A DNA stretch of 64,000 nt, taken from contig JAFDZV010000043.1 of the NCBI GenBank assembly GCA_018266795.1, positions 62,001 to 126,000 of the forward strand, in the 5' to 3' direction. The position numbers and the translations under genes were made by a program. Of this stretch, positions 9,491 to 17,898 are shown piece after piece. Position 1 is the stretch's first letter, and each line of letters begins with the position of its first letter. The notes below the pieces were generated by a model, which did no database searches, had not been told where the DNA came from, and saw only the letters and a program-made list of their open reading frames with translations. This stretch comes from Bacteroidota bacterium. Lineage in GTDB: Bacteria; Bacteroidota; Ignavibacteria; OLB7.

Positions 9491-10144
9491 ATGCACAGCC
9501 CTGCATCCAACTGGCTCCTGATCGCAGCATGCGTTTCAACGATCGGCCTCGGGGCCTGCGACAACGACAGGCCGAGGAATGCACCCGCCGCGGACTCGTC
9601 CGCTTCGGCACCTCCTCCCGCCTCAACGGTGGACAGTGCAGCACGTGCGGCACAGACTCCGCACTATCCGATCGTGGGGGGCGCTGCGATGTACCCAACA
9701 AAGGACATTGTGGAGAACGCCTCCAACTCCCGGGATCATACAACGCTCGTGATGCTGTTGAAGGCCGCGGACCTCGTGCCCACCCTGAAGGGGCATGGCC
9801 CGTTCACGGTATTTGCGCCAACCAACAGGGCGTTCAATCTCCTCAAGCAGGGAACCGTTGATACGCTGCTGAAGCCGGAGAACAGGGGGAAGCTGAAGAG
9901 CCTCCTCACATATCACGTGATAGCGGGAAGGCTGGATGCCGCCGATCTCGCCAGGAAGATTCAGGAGGGGAATGGTGTTGCCCGATTGAAGACGGTGAAC
10001 GGTACAATGCTCAGTGCGGCGATGGATGGCAATCAGGTGGTGTTGAAGGATGAGTCCGGAGCCATCATCCATGTGACCGCGGTGGATGCCTATCAATCCA
10101 ATGGCGTCATCCATGTTGTCGATGCCGTGATGATGCCACAGTAA
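9491..10144 (+). CDS. Fasciclin (FAS1) domain lipoprotein
   Basis: A 217-residue protein. Residues 1-20 form a lipoprotein signal ending GLGAC, followed by a Pro/Ser/Ala-rich linker. Residues about 70-217 are a FAS1 domain: the repeat-1 box GPFTVFAPTNRAFNLL, then LLTYHVIAGRL, and the second box NGVIHVVDAVMMP. FAS1 domains mediate adhesion or polysaccharide binding, and single-domain secreted forms are common in Bacteroidota. I chose ATG 9491 because GTGGAGTG lies upstream and the signal begins there; the longer frame from 9434 has no reason to be used. It probably sits in the outer membrane or periplasm and may be co-transcribed with the transglutaminase-like gene. Confidence 0.88.
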   Translation: MHSPASNWLLIAACVSTIGLGACDNDRPRNAPAADSSASAPPPASTVDSAARAAQTPHYPIVGGAAMYPTKDIVENASNSRDHTTLVMLLKAADLVPTLKGHGPFTVFAPTNRAFNLLKQGTVDTLLKPENRGKLKSLLTYHVIAGRLDAADLARKIQEGNGVARLKTVNGTMLSAAMDGNQVVLKDESGAIIHVTAVDAYQSNGVIHVVDAVMMPQ

Positions 10145-10205
10145 GCGGCCCGCAGTAGGCGGCCCGCAGTAGGCGGCCCGCAGTAGGCGGCCCGCAGTAG
10201 GCGGC
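10145..10205. repeat. 14-bp tandem repeat, four copies plus partial
   Basis: GCGGCCCGCAGTAG is repeated four times perfectly (10145-10200), followed by GCGGC. It begins at the base after the fasciclin stop codon and lies between two convergent genes. Confidence 0.9.
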
Positions 10206-10289
10206 GCTTACGCACGCGGCGCCGGTTCGTTGCCGATTTGTCGGCGCGGCATCTTTCGTATCGATGATGCAGAAGCGTCGATCGTTCGC

Positions 10290-10898
10290 CTAGCCGTACA
10301 TCCGGAGGATCGAGACGATTGCTGCGGCTGCAACGGCCAGTGGCAGCACCGTGATGATGATGGCAGCGAGCATCCAGGCGATGAAGCTCGCGATTGAACC
10401 GGGATGGATCGCTGCTGGACTCCTGTCCAGGCCCAGACGCGCTCGGAGTGAGCCTACGGTGGCGCAGAGGAGTGCGTCGTCGAACGGCACGGTGTAGAGA
10501 TTGCCGGACGAACGTCCGCGGATGAATGCGCGATATGTGCGGCGGGGGGCGATCGCCATGCCGACTCCCATTGCCGAGAGATTGAGGATCCATGCAGGCC
10601 AGTGGTGCCCGCAGCCGCTGGCCACCTCCCACGCTCCTATCTCCGCCTCCCCGGCCCACGTTGCAGTATACTCCGTGAGAATGTGATGAAGATCGTGGTA
10701 CCGAGCCGCCACAACTCGCGAGGGGATGTTCGGGAAATAGATCGGTATCGGTCCCGCCTTCAACTTCACCCACCGCTCGTCGTATCCGCCGTTGATGAAT
10801 CCGTAGCGATCGAAATAAATCCTGCGTGCCTCCCGCATCGGAAGGTCAGGGTTGTACGTTGTCTCCAGGGCCGGCGTGTCCCTCTGCTGAGCATTCAT
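10290..10898 (-). CDS. Coq4-like protein with C-terminal membrane helix
   Basis: A 202-residue protein carrying HDLHH at residues 68-72 and Glu84, which exactly fits the HDxxH-x11-E zinc motif of the Coq4 ubiquinone-biosynthesis family. The surrounding text (YHDLHHILTEYTATWAGEAEIGAWE split around Thr80) also resembles Coq4. Unlike typical Coq4, it ends in a long hydrophobic segment (IASFIAWMLAAIIITVLPLAVA) that should anchor it in the membrane. ATG 10898 was chosen for its AAGGAG site eight bases upstream; the longer frame to 11117 is not supported. A role in quinone or lipid metabolism is inferred from the motif only. No other quinone gene is nearby. Confidence 0.65.
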   Translation of the reverse strand: MNAQQRDTPALETTYNPDLPMREARRIYFDRYGFINGGYDERWVKLKAGPIPIYFPNIPSRVVAARYHDLHHILTEYTATWAGEAEIGAWEVASGCGHHWPAWILNLSAMGVGMAIAPRRTYRAFIRGRSSGNLYTVPFDDALLCATVGSLRARLGLDRSPAAIHPGSIASFIAWMLAAIIITVLPLAVAAAAIVSILRMYG

Positions 10899-11887
10899 GC
10901 TGCGGTCTCCTTCGTGCCGGCATGAATATAGCGTGCGCGGCGGGGGCCGGCAATTATGGTAACTATAACGGATATTCCTCATGCCATTGATGATCGGCCA
11001 TGCTTGCGACCGGCAGGCCTTCAACGCTGCGCCCGGCATCGCTACCGTACCGCGATCCGAAAATTCATGAGAGGTACGTTGATGGGGACACATACCACTA
11101 CTATTGCTCGCCTCCACAGCCGGTGCTCTCTCTCGGAATCCGTTCGGAACAGCGCCCGGCTGTTTGAAGTGGTTGAGCTACTACCACAGCCCGCCCGCCA
11201 GCCCTTGCAGGCGAACACCTCCGCAGAATCGTGCGGGGCTCGGCTGCGATGCCAAGGCCCGATTGCACCTCGTTCCTGACCCGCAGCGGGAGGCAAACCC
11301 CGGTGCTGCTTCGTGTACGACTATCGGTGATATGGAGGGGTACATGATGATGTACTGTTGCGTTCTGAGAATCAGCGGTATATAGCGGCATCCAACTGCG
11401 TGCGAAAATGGAGCACGCATCACGGATCACAGATAACATCGCTGAACGCTACTGAAACAGAACGCTCCGGCTCTCGCCGGGGTTGACAGACGGCATACGG
11501 ATAACCGAATCCGCGACATGTCCGATTGAGACATATCGCCAAGGCACTCTGTTGCCTCAACGATTCGAACTCCTCGGGATTGGGAACTGCGGACCCCGGA
11601 TCCCGTTGAATGCTCGCATGCAGCGCTCGTGCCGACGAACCTTCGGCACAGCTATCCGATGCAGGCGAGAGCCGTACCTCCCGGAACACCCACTGTGCCA
11701 ACCCTGCACCGGGACGTACCACTCCATAGATCCTCCACAGATACTGTTGTCGCTCAACATTGCGGCGCGCAATTGCGTGTCCGTTTCGGCTGGCTCACAT
11801 CGATTACCGTTCGTCCGCGATCCGTTATCGCAGCGGCGGCATCGAGTGGCCGTCGTGTTCCACACCATAAACCAGTAAGAGGTTTCG
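10899..11887. other. Long divergent intergenic region
   Basis: Nearly 1 kb without a supported gene. Frames in it encode no recognisable motif. It must contain the promoters of the Coq4-like gene and the large T9SS cargo gene. A tRNA-like GATTCGAACT near 11564 was checked and rejected. Confidence 0.4.
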
Positions 11888-14800
11888 ATGAATGTCGTCA
11901 CCACGTCCGGCGCCAGGCGATGTCAATGGCGTCTGCTCTTTCTGTTCGTTGTCATGTGTGTGCTTGCGTGCACGCACGTGGCAATGGCTGCATCACCGGT
12001 GATTCTCACCATTACCAAAACCGATGATGCTCCGGTTCCCGTTCCCTCCGGCCAGGTGTTCACCTATACCATTGCGTATAGCTGGTCCGGCGGTGTAGGC
12101 TGGTCCACCTCCACGCCCGGCACCCTGATCATAACCGACGTTGTCCCCTCGGCGCTCGACGTGATGAGCGCCGCGCCGGGAGGTCCGATCTCCACAATCG
12201 TGGGGAATACCGTCACCTTCACGATCAGCACCACTGCGCCCTCCGGCGCGGGAACGGTGCAGATCAATGCACGCTTCAAGCCGGGCATCACCTGCCCGAA
12301 CACGCGTGCCTGCAACGTGGCCACCATCAACATTCCCGGCGGGCAGCCCGTTCAGTCCAACTCGGACTGCGTTACGGCAACCGCTTCGAACAAGTGGCAG
12401 TTCCGCAAGGACTGGGTCGCCGGCTGCATCGTCGACACCGGCGACGTCGTCTACCGCATCTCCGTGATCAATCCCTCCGGCAACGACATCGGCGGATTGA
12501 ACCTCAACAACATCTCGCTCACGGATATCCTTCCGCCGGGCGCCGTCCTTACCGGTGCAGGTGTCGTGCCGTTCTACGGAGGCTGCTGGAGCGGTCCGGC
12601 TACGGGCACCGGTTCCGTGCTTCTCACCGGCGGCCCGGTGAACCTTACCGTGGCGCCCGGATGGGCGTGGTGGGGGTGCTACGTCCATGTCCGGTTCCCA
12701 AGCCCGACATTCACCGCAGGCCAGGTTGTCACCAACAACGCGACACTCCGCTTCCAGACGCCCTGCAGCGACGGTCAGTTCCTGACGATGAACGCGAGCG
12801 CAACCAACACGCTCTGCACTCCGGTTGTTCTTCCAGGGGGCTGGATAAGCAAGTGGCTGGACAACTGGCTCTACTTCGCCCCGAACCCGTGGTATACCCC
12901 ATCGTGGGCGCCCGGCTGCTGCGGAACGTACGGCGTGTACTACAACAACAGCGGCGGCCTTTCGCAGACCGGGGTTGTGATCGACGACAATCTGCCTCCG
13001 ACCGTGGACGTGGGGAATATCAACACCTACCAGCCGCCGTCGGTCGGCACGGTGACGATGGATGTCTATTGCTATGTGGCCGGCGCATGTTCTCCGACGC
13101 CGACTACAACGCTGACATACACCACACCGGGTGCGTGGTCCACATACTCGCCAACCGGCCTGCCGGGCCCGATCTGCAGGATCAAGTGGTCGTACACCGG
13201 CACCATCAACCCCGGCAACTACTGCTACAACCGTATCGATGTATGCGTGCGCAGCAACAGCTACGTTGCGCCGTTCCCGGCGGTCGTGGCGGGGCAGAAT
13301 ATCTCCAACACCGCATGCGTCACCGGCACCAACGTGCCTGCAGGTCTCTGCGCTACGAGCAACAATCCGGTGACGGCAACGGCGCCGAACATCCTTGCCG
13401 CGAAGTTCTTCGAAGGCAAGGCCGGCTCCTGCATGCCGGGCTGTGCGCCTGCAACGGCCGGTCCGTTCTATCCTGGTGACATCGTGCGCTGGCGCATGGT
13501 GATCGCAAACGTTGGCAACGCAACGGCAACTCCGTGCACGATTACCGACGCACTCCCGACCGGCTTCAGCTACATCGGCAATCCAACGTATTACTACGGG
13601 CCGATTGTCTGGGCAACCAGCAACAACCCGACCTGCTGTACGCTGACGCCAACGGTTCCCACAGTGACCGGCGGCATCTCGTCTCCCTCCGTTGGGGCAA
13701 CCACGCTCACCTGGACGTTCCCGACGCTGCCTGCCGATTGCAGCGGCAATGTGAACTACCTCGTGATCGAGTTCGACACCAAGGCGAGCAACAGCCCGAC
13801 GATTCCGCCGGGCAACTACTTCAACACCTTCACATTCTCCGCGGGCAACCTGGGCACACCGGTGACATCCAACCCGGCTCAGGTGACGATCAACGGATAT
13901 GCGAAGGTGGAGGTATACAAGGAGGTTCGCCAGAATACCACCGGCACGCTCTTCTCCTCGAGCGCAAACGTACAGCCGACCGGACAGGCGGAGTACCGGC
14001 TCAGGATCAAGAACACCGGCATCCTTACGCTCGCCAACATCTACCTGCTGGATATCACGCCGCATGTGGGTGACATCATGGTGTTGCCGCCGTACAGCCC
14101 GCGCGGCAGCGCCTACGATCTGCCGATCAGCCTGGCGATGTCGCCGGTTGCCGGCTACAACTTCGGCTACAACAGCTCCACGAACACCAAGAACCCGACC
14201 CGCTCGACGCTCTTCTGCAGCGTGGCGAATCCGGCCGGCGGTGTTCTACCGCTGACTCCAGGCGTCTTCGGTGCATGGACCGGCCCCACGTTCTCCTTCC
14301 AGATCCAGGGGCTGCCTGCAACGACGATCGCGCCGGGCGGTACGCAGGACTTCTACTACATCGCCACCGTGCCGGCAACGGCGCCGATCGGCGCAACGGC
14401 ATGCAACACCTTCGGGCTCCAGGTTACGCCGTACGGCACCTCGACCTGCCTGAAGACGGAGGCCACGCCGGCATGTGTGACGGTGATTCCGCCGGACAAG
14501 CATCAGTGCGATTCGATCTGGGGTCAGACTCAGGTTGATCCGTGCTGTACGTTGACGACATCGATCCTGAACACACTCGGCAGCCTCGTCCAGTTGGATT
14601 ACCATGTGCTTCCGGTGCCTGGTGGAACCGCGCCGAGCGGAGTGGTGCAGAGTGTGCTCACCACGCCATGCGTGCCCAGCTCCACGGTGCCGAGCAGCCT
14701 GGCAGGCACCACGGCCGGCTCGCTCTTCTTCACGCCGCCGTGCCCGAACCCGCTTGGCGTACAGATCCATGCGGCGAGCACGAACGTAACCGGCGAGGTC

Positions 14801-15997
14801 TGCATCGAGCTGATCGCGACCATCGTTCAGAAGAACGGTACGCAGATTCAGTGCCGCGATACGATCTGCTTCCACTGCGATCCGGCACCGAAGGTGCGGT
14901 GTGACTCGATGGCGGTGCAGGCGTATCCGAATGCAAACCAGAGCACGCGGACCTTCACGATCTTCAACCTGAAGGCACCGGTCTCGCCGATCTGCAGTGT
15001 GAAGATCACGGTTACACCGCCTCCGGGTGGCAGCGGTCTGCACGGCGGCAGCCTGGTTGTCGACGGCACGTCGCACTCGTGGCCGGCCGGCTCCTCCTTC
15101 ACGTACACGCAGATCACGGCTGCACACGGATTGCCGGCCTCCACCAAGGTACAGTTCAACCTTGCGGTTGACTACGGCATCGGCTGGGTTGGCACCGTTG
15201 TGGTAACCGTCTATCATTGCGACGGCGACAGCTGTACGATGACATACGGTCCGTGGGACGCGTCGAAGAAGGGACCGGTGGTGATCAGCTCGTCCACGGA
15301 CGTTCCGGATCGGGCACTGCTCCACATGCATGCGCTCACGTTCTCGCGTGCAAACGCTGCGAACCTCCACGTGCGTTCGATCGCCGTTCACTACAGCGAT
15401 CCGGTTGTCTCCCTCGTGGCCGTTACCGGTGCAAACTATCCGTGTGATGTGGATGGCGAGCAGGGCAACTGCAACGACATCTTCGAGGAGATGCACGTAC
15501 AGGATCGTTCGATGATGATCGACCTGCGCCGCGATCTGGATGATCCGGCCAACCAGGACGATCCGCTCGTGACGGTTGTCTACAAGGCCACCGATGGCAA
15601 CAACCCGACGGTGGAGATCATCTACTATGATGAGAACGGCCAGGAGGTTGGCAACGAGACGGTCGACGTCACCGGCGGTGATCCGCCAGGACGCGCTGTC
15701 TCCGGCCTTGGCGGCGCACAGAAGATGGCGGCCGTGATGGGCGCACTCACTGCGCAGCCGAACCCGACAACCGGACACTGCGACGTGGGCTTCACGCTGC
15801 AGTCCGCCGGGGTTGTGGATCTGGATCTCGTGGATGCACGCGGCGAGAAGGTTGCAACGCTGGTTCACGGCGAGCACCTTGCGGCGGGCGAACACCATCG
15901 TACTCTGGAGCTTGCATCGATGAGCAGCGGCATCTATATGGTGGCGCTGCGTGTCAATGGAATTCCGTCGGTGCTTCGTCTCGAGCTGACGAAGTAA
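11888..15997 (+). CDS. Giant T9SS-secreted protein with DUF11-type repeats
   Basis: A 1369-residue protein with a signal peptide (LLFLFVVMCVLACTHVAMA). Several Ig-like DUF11-type modules follow. Each has a GDVVYRISVINPS-like strand and a later ITD(V/A)LP motif: about residues 37-150, 163-310, 500-660 and 670-800. The middle is rich in Cys, Thr and Pro. The final 80 residues are a T9SS type A sorting domain: QPNPTTGHCDVGFTL, VDLDLVDARGEKVATL, LASMSSGIYMVALRVNG, LRLELTK. The protein should cross the outer membrane by T9SS and be anchored or released at the surface. An AAGAGG site precedes the ATG at 11888. A strong terminator lies 27 bp after the stop. Adhesion or a matrix role is inferred. Confidence 0.85.
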   Translation: MNVVTTSGARRCQWRLLFLFVVMCVLACTHVAMAASPVILTITKTDDAPVPVPSGQVFTYTIAYSWSGGVGWSTSTPGTLIITDVVPSALDVMSAAPGGPISTIVGNTVTFTISTTAPSGAGTVQINARFKPGITCPNTRACNVATINIPGGQPVQSNSDCVTATASNKWQFRKDWVAGCIVDTGDVVYRISVINPSGNDIGGLNLNNISLTDILPPGAVLTGAGVVPFYGGCWSGPATGTGSVLLTGGPVNLTVAPGWAWWGCYVHVRFPSPTFTAGQVVTNNATLRFQTPCSDGQFLTMNASATNTLCTPVVLPGGWISKWLDNWLYFAPNPWYTPSWAPGCCGTYGVYYNNSGGLSQTGVVIDDNLPPTVDVGNINTYQPPSVGTVTMDVYCYVAGACSPTPTTTLTYTTPGAWSTYSPTGLPGPICRIKWSYTGTINPGNYCYNRIDVCVRSNSYVAPFPAVVAGQNISNTACVTGTNVPAGLCATSNNPVTATAPNILAAKFFEGKAGSCMPGCAPATAGPFYPGDIVRWRMVIANVGNATATPCTITDALPTGFSYIGNPTYYYGPIVWATSNNPTCCTLTPTVPTVTGGISSPSVGATTLTWTFPTLPADCSGNVNYLVIEFDTKASNSPTIPPGNYFNTFTFSAGNLGTPVTSNPAQVTINGYAKVEVYKEVRQNTTGTLFSSSANVQPTGQAEYRLRIKNTGILTLANIYLLDITPHVGDIMVLPPYSPRGSAYDLPISLAMSPVAGYNFGYNSSTNTKNPTRSTLFCSVANPAGGVLPLTPGVFGAWTGPTFSFQIQGLPATTIAPGGTQDFYYIATVPATAPIGATACNTFGLQVTPYGTSTCLKTEATPACVTVIPPDKHQCDSIWGQTQVDPCCTLTTSILNTLGSLVQLDYHVLPVPGGTAPSGVVQSVLTTPCVPSSTVPSSLAGTTAGSLFFTPPCPNPLGVQIHAASTNVTGEVCIELIATIVQKNGTQIQCRDTICFHCDPAPKVRCDSMAVQAYPNANQSTRTFTIFNLKAPVSPICSVKITVTPPPGGSGLHGGSLVVDGTSHSWPAGSSFTYTQITAAHGLPASTKVQFNLAVDYGIGWVGTVVVTVYHCDGDSCTMTYGPWDASKKGPVVISSSTDVPDRALLHMHALTFSRANAANLHVRSIAVHYSDPVVSLVAVTGANYPCDVDGEQGNCNDIFEEMHVQDRSMMIDLRRDLDDPANQDDPLVTVVYKATDGNNPTVEIIYYDENGQEVGNETVDVTGGDPPGRAVSGLGGAQKMAAVMGALTAQPNPTTGHCDVGFTLQSAGVVDLDLVDARGEKVATLVHGEHLAAGEHHRTLELASMSSGIYMVALRVNGIPSVLRLELTK

Positions 15998-16023
15998 TTC
16001 GCCGTTCGGAACGAACGTGATGC

Positions 16024-16056
16024 AAAGGCACGGGGAGCAGCCCTCCCCGTGCCTTT
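16024..16056 (+). terminator. Intrinsic terminator after T9SS cargo gene
   Basis: AAAGGCACGGGGA (16024-16036) pairs perfectly with TCCCCGTGCCTTT (16044-16056) around a 7-base loop. The downstream arm ends in TTT. Confidence 0.85.
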
Positions 16057-16219
16057 CTATGTATGGTGTACACGCGCGACGGAATTGGCTGATGATCGGG
16101 GGCAACCCTATCTTGCGGGCGCTGTGGCGTGTGCCCGCGGAGATGGAGCGGGGGCGCAAGTATCAATCAGAAATCCGGCCGGGATCGCTGTCTGCGGCCG
16201 TGGGGAAGAGGGGACGCAA

Positions 16220-16798
16220 ATGAATGCCAACATCATGCTTGTTCATCTGATTGCGACAGCATCGGTGTTCACATCTGTAGTCGCTGTGCACAACGAGCGT
16301 GCCGCTCGTGCGGCGAACCGTGCGGTGACCCAGGTGATACACCGGTCCGCGATCTTCGTTCCGGCGCCTCAGCGGGCCGTGGCGCAGTTGAAGGTGAATC
16401 CGGGGGAGGGGGCCGTGGCCTGGCCGAACAGCGGTGTAATACCGATACTGACATATGGGTGGGGTGGCGATCGTCCTTTTCCGTCGGACATCGCTCTGGA
16501 TTCCAGCATCGTGCCGCCGATCGGCATCTCGCGCCCTCCCATCCTGATCGTGCAGCGGCGCTCCGATATCTTCACTCCCATCCTGCAGAATTGCCTTGAC
16601 CAGAATCAGACCATTCGTGCGATGACGATCACGGTGAAGCCCGTCGCAGGGGATCCGCAGAATTATACCATGTGGAATGTGAAGGTGATCGGCATTCGGG
16701 ACATTGGGAAGGTTGTCGAGGAGAATCCCGTAACGCAGGAGATTGTATTCGTCTTCGAACGTCTCGAACGGGGCAGTCTGGATGAAGGGGGGAGATAG
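16220..16798 (+). CDS. Small, possibly exported Hcp-like protein
   Basis: A 192-residue protein with a short hydrophobic N-terminus (IMLVHLIATASVFTSVVAV) that may be a signal peptide. Residues 100-185 follow the Hcp (type VI secretion tube, DUF796) pattern: PPILIVQRRSDIFTPILQNC, then RAMTITVKP, YTMWNVKVIGI, and EIVFVFERLE. Hcp normally forms cytoplasmic tube rings, but exported single Hcp-fold proteins are known outside T6SS loci. No sheath, baseplate or ATPase gene is in the window. The ATG at 16220 has GAGGGGAC upstream. The Hcp assignment is an inference from the strand pattern; a generic beta-sandwich is the alternative. Confidence 0.5.
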   Translation: MNANIMLVHLIATASVFTSVVAVHNERAARAANRAVTQVIHRSAIFVPAPQRAVAQLKVNPGEGAVAWPNSGVIPILTYGWGGDRPFPSDIALDSSIVPPIGISRPPILIVQRRSDIFTPILQNCLDQNQTIRAMTITVKPVAGDPQNYTMWNVKVIGIRDIGKVVEENPVTQEIVFVFERLERGSLDEGGR

Positions 16799-17898
16799 AA
16801 GGGGGCGCCATATGGCAGAATAGGGCGCCGCGGTCTGTGCTACCTGGCCGATGCCGCCCGTCCCGGAAATATTTTTTTTCGGAACGACCATCCACCGTGC
16901 GTCGGCGTGACGGCGTCTGCGGCACCATGCGCGCGCTGCGGGGCGTCTTCATCTGAACACCAGGCGGATCGCGTTTTTTGGATGGAATCGCATGAAGCTG
17001 ACTTTCCGAATGCCTCATTCCTGTCCGCCGTATTTACCGGCTGGACGCATCACCCGCCTGTTCCAAATACCCTCCAACAATATCTTCATTTTGTAATTGC
17101 GGCATCAACTTCATGTTGGCCTCATTTTTATGGGTTAGCTTTGCACCCGCATCGTAAAAGTGCCCGTTGTCAGTCCATGAATGGTGGCATGATTGAGGAA
17201 GTAATCCACGGCATCCGATCATGCAGATTCAGGATATAGCGAATAACACCCTGACTCGTAATGTCCTGGATCCGGAACTTTACGCCTGCACCGTATCTCA
17301 TTGAGGTCCACTCGTGAGAACACCAAAACGGCTCTTCGTTAGGATTCCCATCTTCTTGGTTCGATTCATCCGGTAGCATTGTGCTGACGGCATGATTCGA
17401 GTCAACGGTGCGCGGCAGAATGTTGCGTTCACTTGGTGAGCGATTTGCCGGCGCACGCCAAATACTCGTTGTCGAGTTCCAACGCCCCCGGCGGGAGTGC
17501 GTGCCGCACGCATGCAATTGCTCCCGAATTCCGACACGGCTGCAACAGTGCACCGCATCGGCGCGCGCGTTGCCAATTCATAATATTCAAACCTCCTCTC
17601 GTCATCGGAGAGGAAGAACTGTGTTGGTCAGGAGGGGTTGAATATATGACGGCGAAGTAATTCGATTCGGCGAGAGTACTGCTCGCGCCGTTATCGGTGA
17701 GTCCGGCCGGTGATACGATTGCTCCAAATTTTCGAGCGGCGTTTCCGGCGTACAATGCCATGTGATGGTCGGTGTCCTCCGATCATCGCGATGATGATCA
17801 CTCAACCAACGTTAGCCGCGGAAGGGAATTGTCCGGGTCCCTCGGCAGACAATCCTCCGCGGCGAATCCCTCACTTACATCCTAATTCAAGACGTGCT
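16799..17898. other. Long lower-GC region with a possible gene remnant
   Basis: About 1.1 kb without an intact gene. It holds an eight-T run near 16870, and a visibly lower-GC stretch from about 16980 to 17660 that contains a possible broken minus-strand gene, listed separately. The last part should carry the promoter of the fibre-like gene. Confidence 0.4.
17034..17400 (-). pseudogene. Possible frameshifted gene remnant
   Basis: Two overlapping minus-strand frames look protein-like and would join into one sequence if a single frameshift near 17170-17200 were undone. The upstream frame contains EEPFWCSHEWTSMRYGAG, FRIQDITSQG and RMPWITSSI and stops at 17170. The downstream frame contains NGHFYDAGAKLTHKNEANMK and QNEDIVGGYLEQ. 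Base composition is lower in GC than in all neighbours, suggesting transferred DNA. No family is recognised and the true ends are unknown. Confidence 0.25.

Noticed and set aside
11540-11640. tRNA-like GATTCGAACT motif
   Set aside because: Flanking bases do not form T-arm or acceptor stems on either strand.
16220-16798. Evidence for a type VI secretion locus
   Set aside because: Only the Hcp-like protein is present; no sheath, VgrG, ClpV or baseplate genes occur in the window.
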